Positions 1 to 8,353 of a DNA stretch of 33,947 nucleotides are shown here, piece after piece. The translations under genes and the position numbers were made by a program. Numbering within the stretch: the first letter of the stretch is position 1; the number at the start of each line of letters is the position of its first letter. This DNA comes from Arthrobacter wenxiniae (GTDB taxonomy: Bacteria; Actinomycetota; Actinomycetes; Actinomycetales; Micrococcaceae). The DNA lies in the NCBI RefSeq assembly GCF_013376105.1, contig NZ_JAAMFM010000041.1:1-33947 (forward strand). Direction: 5' to 3'. A model generated the notes under the pieces. That model was not told the DNA's origin. It searched no databases and saw only the letters and a list, made by a program, of their open reading frames with translations.

Positions 1-34
1 CGAAAAGCCCCCGCCGGAAGGCGGGGGCTTTTCG
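1..34. terminator. Bidirectional intrinsic terminator downstream of rpsT
   Basis: Two perfect 15-base complementary arms (1-15 and 20-34) enclose the 4-base loop GGAA. The arms are GC-rich inside and end in AAAA/TTTT, so the hairpin is followed by a short T-run in either direction. It lies about 28 bases beyond the rpsT stop, so it should end rpsT transcription and probably also that of a convergent gene outside the window. Confidence 0.85.
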
Positions 35-62
35 ATTGAGTTGCGAAGCGGGTCGGCTTCCC

Positions 63-323
63 TTAGAGGGCGTTGACCTTCTTGGAGATGGCCGACTTGC
101 GGTTGTTGGCATTGTTGGCGTGGATGACGCCCTTGCTGACAGCCTTGTCCAGCTTGCGGGCCGCATTCACCAAAGCAACCGTCGCTGCATCCTTGTCGGC
201 CTGGGCCACTGCCGCGTTTACTGCACGGATCGCGGTCTTCAGCTCGGACTTCACCGAGAGGTTGCGCAGGCGCGCCTTCTCGTTGGTGAGGATGCGCTTC
301 TTCTGGGACTTGATATTAGCCAC
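63..323 (-). CDS. rpsT: 30S ribosomal protein S20
   Basis: Primary-binding protein of the small ribosomal subunit, contacting 16S rRNA. The 86-residue product matches the usual S20 length of 85-90 and begins [11 protein letters not shown], the family's typical N terminus (normally MANIKSQ...). It is rich in Lys, Arg and Ala and forms the expected helical bundle sequence. The start is GTG at 321-323. The frame stays open further upstream, but the extra residues are not S20-like. The Shine-Dalgarno is weak (AGAGAG about 10 bases upstream). A GTG start with a weak site and a leader of about 140 bases leaves room for the translational autocontrol known for S20 in other bacteria; that is inference. 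The gene is transcribed away from the PemK-like gene and ends at the terminator at 1-34. Confidence 0.96.
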   Translation of the reverse strand: MANIKSQKKRILTNEKARLRNLSVKSELKTAIRAVNAAVAQADKDAATVALVNAARKLDKAVSKGVIHANNANNRKSAISKKVNAL

Positions 324-467
324 GTTGTATAACTCTCTTTTGATACGAAAATACGGTCGTAGAGGGCGTAGCCTGACCGTCGACAGCGGCGTGGGGATGC
401 TCGAATCATGGTGAACGTCTGGCCAGGCTGTTGTGACCGCCGACCTGCACGGACACACACGAAGGAA

Positions 468-476
468 ATTCTAGCA
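468..476 (-). promoter_or_regulatory. Extended -10 promoter for rpsT (predicted)
   Basis: On the minus strand this reads TGCTAGAAT: a TAGAAT -10 hexamer preceded by TGn, the extended -10 pattern. The -35 position (about 491-496, AAGGGA) is poor, which fits an extended -10 promoter. Transcription would start near 461, giving rpsT a leader of about 140 bases. That leader contains a 6-bp stem (ACGGTC/GACCGT). Confidence 0.5.
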
Positions 477-492
477 GACTGCCACCGCCGTC

Positions 493-543
493 CCTTACGA
501 CCAGCTGTGCCTTACTACCAGCCGTTCCTTACGACCAGCCGTG
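493..543. repeat. Three tandem 17-bp repeats spanning the stop codon of the PemK-like gene
   Basis: Three consecutive 17-base units lie at 493-509, 510-526 and 527-543. The plus-strand consensus is CCTTACGACCAGCCGTG, with one or two substitutions per copy. On the minus strand the 527-543 copy encodes the last residues (H-G-W-S) and stop of the PemK-like protein. The other two copies repeat this segment, including a TAA, just past the stop. They also lie immediately upstream of the predicted rpsT -10. Confidence 0.85.
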
Positions 544-1107
544 CCTGGAGCGCAGCCCGCCGGCCACCAGGGCAAAGCGCCTCGCGTCAAGCACGGCGCC
601 CTCCCGGCGAATGTCCGCCTCGCTGATTTGCAGGATCCTGTCCAGCTTGGCCTCGCTGGGGCGGCCCTGTCGGTCCCAGGGGCCCGTGCCCAGGTCAATG
701 TAGTCGTTGACCCCGCGGTGGTCGTCCGTGTGGTCCTTGCTGGTGAGCATCACGGCGAGCAGGTGCGATGGCGTCCGCCCCACCACCAGCACCGGCCGGT
801 CCTTGCCCTGGCGGTGGTCTTCCTCGTACGGCACCCACGTCCAGACAATCTCGCCGGGGTCGGCGGCGCCGTCGGGCCGGGGGGCGTAGTGCGCGCGGGA
901 CGTGCCCCGGAAGTCGCCGGGATAGGGGGAGGAGAGTCCCCGTGCGGTGGCGGACGACGCCGGACGTCCGGCCGGGCGGTTTCCTCCCCGTGCGCCGGGC
1001 TGGTGCCGGGGCGGCGCCGTGGAGGTGGCGGACTTGGGGCCGGACTTCAGGAAGGCCCCCGCGAGGCTCCGCAGGAGGCCGAAGATGCGGCCTGAGGTTT
1101 CTGCCAT
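529..1107 (-). CDS. PemK/MazF-family toxin-like protein, no adjacent antitoxin
   Basis: Product of 192 residues. Residues 1-80 are low-complexity, rich in Pro, Gly, Arg and Ser. Residues 85-190 resemble the PemK/MazF fold: a G-E-I-V-W start, then GKDRPVLVVGR (about 101-111), where MazF enzymes carry their catalytic Arg, then MLTSKDHTDD (about 120-129), at the strand that supplies the catalytic Ser/Thr. Family members are mRNA-cleaving endoribonucleases. The ATG at 1107 was chosen because upstream codons are not protein-like and a -10-like TAAAGT lies just 7 bases before it, suggesting a leaderless mRNA. No small antitoxin gene lies on either side (rpsT downstream, lepA divergent). It may be an orphan nuclease or a domesticated housekeeping protein. 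The fold call is fairly secure; RNase activity is inferred. Confidence 0.82.
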   Translation of the reverse strand: MAETSGRIFGLLRSLAGAFLKSGPKSATSTAPPRHQPGARGGNRPAGRPASSATARGLSSPYPGDFRGTSRAHYAPRPDGAADPGEIVWTWVPYEEDHRQGKDRPVLVVGRTPSHLLAVMLTSKDHTDDHRGVNDYIDLGTGPWDRQGRPSEAKLDRILQISEADIRREGAVLDARRFALVAGGLRSRHGWS

Positions 1108-1112
1108 GGAAC

Positions 1113-1172
1113 ACACTTTATCGAACCGGCACCCGCTGCCTTCGAACGTGCGGCGCAGCGGGCGTGCCGGTT
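1113..1172. promoter_or_regulatory. PemK-like gene promoter region with long imperfect inverted repeat
   Basis: Arms at 1124-1139 and 1155-1172 are complementary over 16 bp, broken only by a 2-base bulge (CG at 1163-1164). On the minus strand, TAAAGT (about 1115-1120) reads as a -10 hexamer directly next to the left arm. The dyad therefore sits where a repressor would act on the PemK-like gene, and upstream of lepA on the other strand. It could be an operator or a hairpin in the lepA leader. Confidence 0.5.
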
Positions 1173-1302
1173 CCCTACCGGTGCCGCAAACGTGGGAGAC
1201 TTGAGGCAGCGAGTGCCCGGCGCCAGCCGCGCGGGCACGCCCCTGCACGGTCCGGCGCAACTGCCGGCGTCCGTCGCGCCCATGCAACAGTAAGGAACCC
1301 CA

Positions 1303-3159
1303 GTGTCACCCATGGCCCGCACTGCCCCGGTGCCCGCCGCCACCGATCCGGCGATCATCAGGAACTTTTGCATTATCGCCCACATCGACCACGGGAAGTC
1401 GACCCTGGCGGACAGGATGCTCCAGCTCACCGGGGTGGTCCAGCAGCGTGACATGAAGGCGCAATACCTTGACCGCATGGACATTGAGCGCGAACGCGGC
1501 ATCACCATCAAGTCCCAGGCGGTGCGCATCCCCTGGGAAGTGGACGGCACGTCCTACTGCCTGAACATGATCGACACCCCCGGCCACGTCGACTTCACCT
1601 ACGAGGTGTCGCGCTCCCTGGCGGCCTGTGAAGGGGCCATCCTCCTGGTTGACGCAGCCCAGGGCATCGAGGCCCAGACGCTGGCCAACCTGTACCTGGC
1701 GATGGAAAACAACCTGACCATCATCCCGGTGCTGAACAAGATCGACCTCCCCGCCGCCCAACCGGAGAAGTACGCCGCCGAGCTCGCCAACCTGATCGGC
1801 GGCAGGCCTGAGGACGTCCTGCAGGTCTCCGGCAAGACCGGCATGGGCGTCGAGGCGCTGCTGGACCAGATCGTCCGGGAACTGCCGGCACCTGTCGGGG
1901 ATGCCAACGCGCCCGCCCGCGCCATGATCTTCGACTCCGTCTACGACACCTACCGCGGGGTCGTCACCTACGTGCGTGTCATTGACGGCAGTCTCAGCCC
2001 GCGCGAAAAAATCCAGATGATGTCCACGCGCGCCACGCACGAACTCCTGGAGATCGGCGTCAGTTCGCCCGAGCCCCATCCGTCCAAGGGACTGGGCGTG
2101 GGGGAGGTGGGCTACCTGATCACCGGCGTGAAGGACGTGCGCCAGTCCAAGGTGGGCGACACCGTCACCACCTTCCTCAAACCCGCCACGCAGGCGCTGG
2201 CCGGCTACCACGATGCCAAGCCGATGGTCTTCTCCGGGCTGTACCCGATGGACGGGGCCGACTATCCGGTCCTGCGCGACGCGCTCGAGAAGCTCATGCT
2301 CAACGACGCCGCCCTGGTGTACGAGCCGGAAACCTCCGCTGCCCTGGGCTTCGGCTTCCGGGTGGGTTTCCTGGGGCTGCTGCACCTGGAAATCACCCGT
2401 GAGCGCCTGGAGCGCGAACACAACCTTGACCTGATCTCCACCGCCCCCAACGTCGAATATGAGGTCACCCTCGAGGACAAGAAGGTCATGCGGGTCACCA
2501 ACCCGAGTGAGTACCCCTCGGGCAAGATTGCCGAGGTCCGCGAACCCATGGTTGCCGCCACCATCCTGGCGCCGACCGAATTTGTCGGCGCCATCATGGA
2601 GCTGTGCCAGAGCCGCCGGGGCATTCTCGGCGGGATGGACTACCTCTCCGAGGACCGGGTGGAGATCCGCTACCGCCTGCCGCTGGCGGAGATCGTCTTT
2701 GACTTCTTCGACATCCTCAAGTCCAAGACGCGCGGCTACGGCTCGCTGGACTGGAAGGCCGACGGCGAACAGGTCTCCGACCTGGTCAAGGTCGACATCC
2801 TGCTCCAAGGCGAACAAGTTGACGCGTTCAGTGCCATCACCCACCGGGACAAGGCCTATGCCTACGGCGTCATGATGACGGGCAAGCTGCGTGAACTCAT
2901 CCCGCGCCAGCAGTTCGAGGTGCCCATCCAGGCTGCCATCGGCGCCCGGATCATCGCCCGCGAAAGCATCAGGGCGATCCGCAAGGACGTCCTGGCCAAG
3001 TGCTACGGCGGCGACATCTCCCGCAAGCGCAAGCTGCTGGAAAAGCAAAAGGAAGGCAAGAAGCGCATGAAGATGGTGGGCCGCGTGGAGGTTCCCCAGG
3101 AAGCATTCATCGCCGCATTGACCACCGGCGAGTCGCCCAAGGACAAGTCCAAGAAGTGA
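1303..3159 (+). CDS. lepA: Elongation factor 4 (LepA), ribosome-associated GTPase
   Basis: Translational GTPase that acts on stalled or maturing ribosomes and can promote back-translocation. The 618 residues match the family. G1 is AHIDHGKST (26-34), G3 DTPGH (91-95) and G4 NKID (145-148), followed by the EF-G-like domains and the LepA-specific C terminus with [12 protein letters not shown] and a Lys-rich tail. The GTG at 1303 is preferred over the in-frame ATG at 1312 because AAGGA lies 6 bases upstream of the GTG. The first 18 residues are a short actinobacterial-type extension. The last bases overlap the hemW start (GTGA), so the two are probably translated as a coupled pair. Confidence 0.97.
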   Translation: MSPMARTAPVPAATDPAIIRNFCIIAHIDHGKSTLADRMLQLTGVVQQRDMKAQYLDRMDIERERGITIKSQAVRIPWEVDGTSYCLNMIDTPGHVDFTYEVSRSLAACEGAILLVDAAQGIEAQTLANLYLAMENNLTIIPVLNKIDLPAAQPEKYAAELANLIGGRPEDVLQVSGKTGMGVEALLDQIVRELPAPVGDANAPARAMIFDSVYDTYRGVVTYVRVIDGSLSPREKIQMMSTRATHELLEIGVSSPEPHPSKGLGVGEVGYLITGVKDVRQSKVGDTVTTFLKPATQALAGYHDAKPMVFSGLYPMDGADYPVLRDALEKLMLNDAALVYEPETSAALGFGFRVGFLGLLHLEITRERLEREHNLDLISTAPNVEYEVTLEDKKVMRVTNPSEYPSGKIAEVREPMVAATILAPTEFVGAIMELCQSRRGILGGMDYLSEDRVEIRYRLPLAEIVFDFFDILKSKTRGYGSLDWKADGEQVSDLVKVDILLQGEQVDAFSAITHRDKAYAYGVMMTGKLRELIPRQQFEVPIQAAIGARIIARESIRAIRKDVLAKCYGGDISRKRKLLEKQKEGKKRMKMVGRVEVPQEAFIAALTTGESPKDKSKK

Positions 3160-4385
3160 CACCCGGTGCACTGCCCCTGGGCGACCCGGCCCCGGCCGAC
3201 GGGCTCCTGCCCGGCCAGGCCGCCGCCGGCGCGGTGGATCGCGCGTTCGGCCTGTACGTGCACATCCCGTTTTGTGCCGTGCGCTGCGGCTACTGCGATT
3301 TCAACACCTACACGGCCACCGAACTGGGCGGCGGAGCCTCCCAGGACGCCTATGGCGGCACGGCCGTGCGCGAGGTCGAGTTCGCCGCCCGGGCCATGGC
3401 AGCCTCGGGCCTGCCCGAACGCAGGCTCAGCACCGTGTTCTTCGGCGGGGGGACGCCCACGCTGCTGGCGGCGGGCGAGCTGACGCGCATACTGGGTGCC
3501 GCCGTCGGACGTTGGGGGCTGGAGGACGGCGCCGAGGTCACCACGGAGGCGAACCCCGATTCCGTCACGCGGGAATCCCTGCAGGAACTGGCCGACGGCG
3601 GCTTCACCCGTGTGTCCTTTGGCATGCAGTCCGCCGTCCCGCACGTCCTGAAGGTGCTGGACCGCACGCACAGCCCGGAGCGCGTGCCGCAGGCGGTGGC
3701 CTGGGCGCGCGAGGCCGGCCTGAACGTCAGCGTCGACCTGATCTACGGCACGCCGGGGGAGTCCGTGGCCGACTGGGAGACCTCCGTGCGGACCGCCCTG
3801 TCCTACGAACCTGACCACATCTCCGCCTATTCGCTCATTGTCGAGGAGGGCACCAAGCTCGCGGCCCAGATCCGTCGCGGCCAGGTCCCGAACATTGACG
3901 ACGACGACCACGCCGTGAAATACGAGCTCGCCGACGCGCTCTTCCAGGAGGCCGGACTGTCCTGGTACGAGGTCAGCAACTGGGCCCGCACCCCTGGCGA
4001 CGCCTGCCGGCACAACCTGGCCTACTGGCGCGGGGACGACTGGTGGGGGATCGGCCCCGGGGCCCACTCGCATGTGGGGGGAGTGCGCTGGTGGAACGTC
4101 AAGCACCCCACCGCCTACGCCAACCGGCTGGACCGTGGCGAGTCGCCGGCCGCCGGGCGTGAAACCCTGGATCCGGACACGCGCGAGCTGGAGCGCGTCA
4201 TGTTGACCTCGCGCCTGTCGGAGGGACTGAAGATCGGCACGCTGGGCCCTTCGGCACGCCATGCCGTGGCCGGCCTCATCGCGGCGGAACTGGTCGATCC
4301 GGTGAAGGCCTTCCACGGAACCCTGGTCCTGACGCTCAAGGGCCGGCTCCTTGGCGACGCAGTCACCCGCGCCCTCCTGGACTGA
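3156..4385 (+). CDS. hemW: HemW, radical SAM heme chaperone (coproporphyrinogen III oxidase-like)
   Basis: Radical SAM protein of the HemW/HemN-like family. HemW binds heme and is thought to insert it into respiratory enzymes; these proteins were long annotated as oxygen-independent coproporphyrinogen oxidases. The cluster motif is at C40, C44 and C47 ([14 protein letters not shown]), with [10 protein letters not shown] following. The GTG at 3156 overlaps the lepA stop by 4 bases (GTGA), giving 409 residues, typical for the family. AAGGA within the end of lepA (about 3139-3143) is a somewhat distant ribosome site. The lepA-hemW pairing is common in bacteria. The cytochrome oxidase genes later in the window make a heme-delivery role plausible, but that link is inference. 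Confidence 0.95.
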   Translation: MTPGALPLGDPAPADGLLPGQAAAGAVDRAFGLYVHIPFCAVRCGYCDFNTYTATELGGGASQDAYGGTAVREVEFAARAMAASGLPERRLSTVFFGGGTPTLLAAGELTRILGAAVGRWGLEDGAEVTTEANPDSVTRESLQELADGGFTRVSFGMQSAVPHVLKVLDRTHSPERVPQAVAWAREAGLNVSVDLIYGTPGESVADWETSVRTALSYEPDHISAYSLIVEEGTKLAAQIRRGQVPNIDDDDHAVKYELADALFQEAGLSWYEVSNWARTPGDACRHNLAYWRGDDWWGIGPGAHSHVGGVRWWNVKHPTAYANRLDRGESPAAGRETLDPDTRELERVMLTSRLSEGLKIGTLGPSARHAVAGLIAAELVDPVKAFHGTLVLTLKGRLLGDAVTRALLD

Positions 4386-4674
4386 CGCCAGCGCTGTGGA
4401 TCTGGCGCCAGAGACGCCATTTTTCCGTCCGGCTATCCGACCCGTCGGCCGCGGGCGGCCTTGGGGGCTCGCTTACGCCGGACTAAAAAAATGCCGGCTC
4501 TGGCGCCTTTCGCCGCGTCACGGCTAACAGACAGGCCGCGGATCCGGTGTTTCCGTAGGGCGCGTAAAGGAGACAGGAGGCCGCCCGCGGCCGATGGTCG
4601 GATAGCGCCCGAGGGAATTCCGGATCCGCGGCCGCGGAAAAGTCGTCTGCAGCCGCCGGTCAGCGGCACCCCAG
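4386..4674. repeat. Inverted-repeat-rich intergenic element
   Basis: This non-coding gap lies between convergent hemW and the DUF4870 gene. The main arms are 4432-4460 and 4579-4606, complementary over 27 positions with one small difference (CG versus a single base), separated by 118 bases. A second perfect 14-bp pair lies at 4534-4547 and 4620-4633 (GGCCGCGGATCCGG and its complement). A third pair is 4419-4433 with 4478-4491, near-complementary, including a T-run/A-run. TCTGGCGCCAGA at 4401-4412 is self-complementary. I see no gene here. It could be a folded RNA, a compound terminator or a relic of a non-autonomous repeat element. Confidence 0.75.
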
Positions 4675-5067
4675 CTACTGGATCTTGCGCAGGTTCCAGG
4701 CGTAGCGGTAAGGGTTGCCCTTGTTGACCTGGATGGCGGCGATGACGGACCAGACGGTCAGGAACACCCACACGAGCAGTGCCAGCATGGAGAAAATGGT
4801 CCCCACGGACGGATTGAAGATGCGGACCACCAGCGCAATGATGTTCAGCACCAGCGCCAGGATGGTGGGCGGCAGGGTGAAATTGAGCGCCTCCCGGGAC
4901 TCCTGCGCCGTGAACGGGCCGCGGCTGGCCATGAACTTGTAGATGAGTGCCGACGGGATGCACCCGAGGATGCCGCCGCAGTGGGACAGGAACGCCCATT
5001 GCTTGTCTTCTGCCGGGGTGAGGGGGGGCTTCGCCGGATTTGTAAAGGAATTCACCGGATTGCTCAC
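4675..5067 (-). CDS. DUF4870 domain-containing small membrane protein
   Basis: Product of 130 residues with a soluble, Pro-rich N terminus and the DUF4870 pattern: a QWAFLSHCGG segment, then FTAQESREALNF before the later helices. About three hydrophobic segments are visible (near residues 27-45, 67-85 and 93-113), so it is an inner-membrane protein of unknown function. I chose GTG at 5065-5067 because GAGAGGC lies about 8 bases upstream. An in-frame TTG six codons earlier (5085) is possible but would overlap that ribosome site. It lies downstream of the DUF3097 gene on the same strand. Confidence 0.85.
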   Translation of the reverse strand: MSNPVNSFTNPAKPPLTPAEDKQWAFLSHCGGILGCIPSALIYKFMASRGPFTAQESREALNFTLPPTILALVLNIIALVVRIFNPSVGTIFSMLALLVWVFLTVWSVIAAIQVNKGNPYRYAWNLRKIQ

Positions 5068-5082
5068 GTTAGACTTGCCTCT

Positions 5083-5116
5083 CAAAAAATGACTGCACCG
5101 CCGGCTTGGCGCCGGC
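5083..5116 (-). terminator. Possible terminator between DUF3097 and DUF4870 genes
   Basis: GCCGGC at 5111-5116 and 5100-5105 forms a 6-bp stem with a 5-base loop just past the DUF3097 stop. Reading the minus strand, a run of six T follows after about 10 bases (5084-5089). The gap between stem and T-run makes this a weak call. Confidence 0.35.
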
Positions 5117-5124
5117 CGCTCCTA

Positions 5125-6033
5125 CTAGGATACGGGTGCCGTCAGGAAGTCAATGACTTCTTCCACCCGCCCGAGCAGCGACGGTTCAAGGTCGGAGTAG
5201 CTGCTGACGCGGGAAAGAAGGCGCTGCCAGCCCAGCCCAAGGTCTTCTGCGGTGCCGTGCGGCCAGCCGAATGCCTTCAGGATGCCCACCTTCCACTCCA
5301 TGGTGCGGGGTATGACGGGCCAGGCGGGGATTCCCAGCGTGCCGGGCTTAATGGCCTGCCACACGTCGACGTAGGGGTGCCCCACCACCAGCACGTTGTT
5401 TTTCGCCGCGGTCGATTTCATGAGATCCGCCACAATCCGCGATTCCTTGGAGTGCGGCACCAGGTGGTCCACCAGCACACCCAGCCGGCGGTCGGGCCCG
5501 GGGCCGAAGTCCCTCACGGCCGCGGTGAGGTCGTCAATGCCGCGGAGGGGTTCGACGACGATCCCCTCCACGCGCAGGTCGTCCCCCCACACCTTTTCCA
5601 CCAGTTCGGCGTCGTGCTTGCCTTCAACCCAGATGCGGCTGGCCTTGGCCACCTGGGCCCGCTGCCCCGCCACCTTCAGTGACCCCGAGGCCGTCCTGGT
5701 GGCCGTCCTGGGTGGGGTTGCCGCCCTGGGGGCCACCACTTCAACGGGCTCCCCGTCCAGCAGGAAGCCAAATCCCAGGGGAAAGGCCCGGACCTTGTTG
5801 CGCCGGTCGGCCAGTTCCATGATGTGCATGCCGCCGGACTTTTCGATCCTGACCACCGCGCCCACCCATCCGGTCTGGACGTCTTCGACCACCAGGCCGC
5901 GGCTTGCCGGCACCTGGCGGAGGGTGCGTGCCTTCGGGGGGCTGATGTCCTGGTAGCCCCAGTTGTTGGACTGCACGGCGCGGTGGTCCCTTCCTCGGTG
6001 TTCCGCCGCCGCGGCCGGGGCGGAAAATTCCAT
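5125..6033 (-). CDS. DUF3097 domain-containing protein
   Basis: Conserved actinobacterial protein of 302 residues with unknown function. I recognise the DUF3097 family from segments such as SRGLVVEDVQTGWVGAVVRI, VEGKHDAELVEKVWGDDLR, GVLVDHLVPHSKE and VLVVGHPYVDVWQAI. The last three resemble a TOPRIM-like arrangement (Glu, then DHL and GHPYVD acidic motifs), which might mean nucleic-acid binding; this is a tentative reading. The ATG at 6033 has AGGGGC upstream and begins just after codons that look non-coding. It diverges from hrcA, and the intervening DNA carries the CIRCE operator. Confidence 0.88.
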   Translation of the reverse strand: MEFSAPAAAAEHRGRDHRAVQSNNWGYQDISPPKARTLRQVPASRGLVVEDVQTGWVGAVVRIEKSGGMHIMELADRRNKVRAFPLGFGFLLDGEPVEVVAPRAATPPRTATRTASGSLKVAGQRAQVAKASRIWVEGKHDAELVEKVWGDDLRVEGIVVEPLRGIDDLTAAVRDFGPGPDRRLGVLVDHLVPHSKESRIVADLMKSTAAKNNVLVVGHPYVDVWQAIKPGTLGIPAWPVIPRTMEWKVGILKAFGWPHGTAEDLGLGWQRLLSRVSSYSDLEPSLLGRVEEVIDFLTAPVS

Positions 6034-6112
6034 GCTAGCGCCCCTGCCGGGCCGCGGCGGACAGGACGGGCCGGGCGGCGTGCCGAAAACCGGCCGCCGG
6101 AAAGTATTAGAC

Positions 6113-6139
6113 TTGGCACTTGAGTAGGTAGAGTGCCAA
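6113..6139. promoter_or_regulatory. CIRCE operator (HrcA binding site)
   Basis: TTGGCACTT (6113-6121), a 9-base spacer, then GAGTGCCAA (6131-6139). The arms are complementary at 8 of 9 positions. The architecture matches the CIRCE consensus TTAGCACTC-N9-GAGTGCTAA. It ends 17 bases before the hrcA start, so HrcA should repress its own operon here and release it on heat shock. Confidence 0.9.
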
Positions 6140-6156
6140 CGAAGGAGGTGCCAGGC

Positions 6157-7170
6157 ATGAGCGAACCACGGAAATTGGAAGTGCTCCGTGCCATAGTCGA
6201 AGACTATGTCCATTCCCGCGAACCTGTCGGCTCCAAGGCCCTCGTTGAACGGCACCGGCTCGGCGTTTCAAGCGCCACCATCCGCAATGACATGGCCGCC
6301 CTTGAGGAGGACGGGCTGATCACGGCGCCCCACACCAGTTCGGGCCGCATTCCCACGGACAAGGGGTACCGGCTCTTCGTCGACCAGATCTCCTCGGTCA
6401 AGCCCCTTTCGGCCGCCGAGCGGCGCGCAATCGCCACCATCCTGGATGGATCCACCGACCTCGACGACGTCCTCGAGCGGACGGTGCGCACGCTTGCCCA
6501 GCTGACCAATCAGGTCGCCGTCGTGCAGTATCCCCGGTCGGCCAAGGCCACGGTGCGGCACATCGAGTTTGTGTCCCTGGGCCCGTCGCAGGTGCTGGTG
6601 GTGCTGATCCTGGCTTCCGGCAAGGTGGAGCAGTCGGTGATTGACGCGGGAACCCCCGTTGACGACCCCGGGCTTGCCCGGCTGCGCCAGGAGTTCCTGG
6701 GCACCTTGTCCGGCTGTACGGTGGCGAACCTTCCCGCCGCGCTGGCACAGTTGCCGGCGGGCCTGCCGGCAGCGGAGCAGGACATTGCCCACAAGCTTGC
6801 CCACGGGCTGCTGCAGCTTGCCCGCGCCGCCAGGGAGGACCGCATAGTCCTGGCCGGCACGGCGAACCTGGCCCGCTCCAACGTCGACTTCCCCCTGAGC
6901 ATCGGCCCCGTGCTGGATGCCCTGGAGGAACAGGTGGTGCTGCTGCGCCTGCTGGAGCAAATGGCCCAGGACTCGCTCGGCATGGCCGTGAGCATCGGCA
7001 GGGAGAACCCGCACGACTCCCTGTCCGAAGCGTCCGTGGTGGCCACCGGCTACGGGCCCGGCGCCAGCGCCAAGCTCGGGGTGGTGGGCCCCACGCGGAT
7101 GGACTACCCCAACACCATGTCCAGTGTCCGGGCCGTGGCCCGGTACCTGTCCAGAATTTTGGCCGGCTAA
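6157..7170 (+). CDS. hrcA: Heat-inducible transcriptional repressor HrcA
   Basis: Repressor that binds CIRCE operators upstream of chaperone genes and loses activity under heat stress. The 337-residue product has an N-terminal winged helix (about 1-75), including SSATIRNDMAALEEDGLI and TSSGRIPTDKGYR, typical of HrcA. A GAF-like dimerisation region and the C-terminal segment NTMSSVRAVARYLSRIL follow. The ATG at 6157 has a strong AGGAGG at 6143-6148 with 8-base spacing; an in-frame upstream start would lie within this site and within the operator. dnaJ follows 52 bases downstream, so the pair is probably one CIRCE-controlled operon. Confidence 0.97.
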   Translation: MSEPRKLEVLRAIVEDYVHSREPVGSKALVERHRLGVSSATIRNDMAALEEDGLITAPHTSSGRIPTDKGYRLFVDQISSVKPLSAAERRAIATILDGSTDLDDVLERTVRTLAQLTNQVAVVQYPRSAKATVRHIEFVSLGPSQVLVVLILASGKVEQSVIDAGTPVDDPGLARLRQEFLGTLSGCTVANLPAALAQLPAGLPAAEQDIAHKLAHGLLQLARAAREDRIVLAGTANLARSNVDFPLSIGPVLDALEEQVVLLRLLEQMAQDSLGMAVSIGRENPHDSLSEASVVATGYGPGASAKLGVVGPTRMDYPNTMSSVRAVARYLSRILAG

Positions 7171-7222
7171 GCGGCCTGCAACACAATCCTGTGAATCTGT
7201 TCCACTGAAGAGAGTATGAATC

Positions 7223-8347
7223 TTGAGCAACCATTACGACGCCTTGGGCGTTTCCCGAGATGCCACGGCGGAGGAAATCAAAAAGGCCTACCGCAAGCTC
7301 GCGCGGAAACTTCATCCGGACGTCAACGACGCCCCCGACGCCCAGGACCGCTTCAAGGCAGTCACGCACGCCTACGAAGTCCTTTCCGACCCGCAAAAGC
7401 GGCGCGTCTATGACACTACGGGCAACGAAAACGGCAGCAGCAACGGGGCCGGGAACTTTGACGGCCAGGGCTTCGCCTTCCAGGACATCTTTGAGACGTT
7501 CTTTGGCGGCGGAGGCCAGGGCCGCGGTCCGGAACCGCGCATGCGCCGCGGCCAGGACGCCCTCATCACGGTGCGCATCGACCTGCGCGAGGCCGTCTTC
7601 GGCGTCAACAAGAAGCTCGAAATTGACACGGCCGTCACCTGCCCCACGTGCGACGGCAGCTGCTGCCGCCCCGGCACGCACCCCATCACCTGTGACGTCT
7701 GCCATGGCAGCGGACAGATCCAGCGCCCCATGCGCTCCATCCTGGGCAATGTGATGACCCTGGCCACCTGCAACTCCTGCCAGGGCTACGGCACGCGCAT
7801 CGAGGACCCGTGCAACGAGTGCATGGGCGAGGGCCGCATCCGCGACCGCCGCACCCTGACCATCAAGGTTCCCGCCGGGGTCAACACCGGCACCCGCATC
7901 CAGCTTGCAGGCCAGGGCGAGGCCGGACCCGCGGGCGGGCCGTCCGGGGACCTCTACGTGGAGATGAAGGTCAACAACGACCCCGCCTACCTGCGCGAGG
8001 GCGACGACCTCCACGCCACCCTGAGCGTGCCCATGACGGCGGCCGCACTGGGCACCGAACTGACACTGGAGACGTTCGACGGCGAGCAGCCGATCACCAT
8101 CAAGCCGGGCACCCAGGCCGGGGAGGTCATCAACCTGCGCAGCCTGGGCGTGACCCACCTGCGCGGATACGGGCGCGGCGACTTGAAGGTGCACGTCCAC
8201 GTCGAGACCCCCACCAAGCCCGACGCCGCCCAGGAGGACCTGCTCAGGCAGCTTGCCGCCCTGCGCGGGGAGACGTTCAGCGAGGGCAAGCTGGTCAGCA
8301 GCGGAGGCATGTTCGCCAAGCTCCGCGACAAGCTCGGCAACCTCTAG
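7223..8347 (+). CDS. dnaJ: Molecular chaperone DnaJ (DnaJ2 type)
   Basis: Hsp40 co-chaperone that stimulates DnaK ATPase and delivers unfolded clients. In the 374-residue product, the J domain carries HPD at 31-33. A Gly/Phe-rich linker (about 70-105) follows, then four CxxC pairs (C140/143, C157/160, C183/186, C197/200) making two zinc sites, then the C-terminal substrate-binding domains. The first repeat ends GSCC rather than GxG. The start is TTG at 7223 with GAAGAGAG upstream; the nearby ATG at 7216 is out of frame. Pairing with hrcA and not with dnaK marks it as the actinobacterial second DnaJ. Confidence 0.96.
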   Translation: MSNHYDALGVSRDATAEEIKKAYRKLARKLHPDVNDAPDAQDRFKAVTHAYEVLSDPQKRRVYDTTGNENGSSNGAGNFDGQGFAFQDIFETFFGGGGQGRGPEPRMRRGQDALITVRIDLREAVFGVNKKLEIDTAVTCPTCDGSCCRPGTHPITCDVCHGSGQIQRPMRSILGNVMTLATCNSCQGYGTRIEDPCNECMGEGRIRDRRTLTIKVPAGVNTGTRIQLAGQGEAGPAGGPSGDLYVEMKVNNDPAYLREGDDLHATLSVPMTAAALGTELTLETFDGEQPITIKPGTQAGEVINLRSLGVTHLRGYGRGDLKVHVHVETPTKPDAAQEDLLRQLAALRGETFSEGKLVSSGGMFAKLRDKLGNL

Positions 8348-8353
8348 GGTCCC

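Noticed and set aside
1306-3171. 621-codon minus-strand frame opposite lepA
   Set aside because: Mirror frame of a strongly conserved gene; composition is His/Asp/Gly-rich and not protein-like.
4433-4999. 188-codon minus-strand frame across the inverted-repeat gap
   Set aside because: It runs out of frame through the DUF4870 gene and through palindromic non-coding DNA, without protein-like composition.
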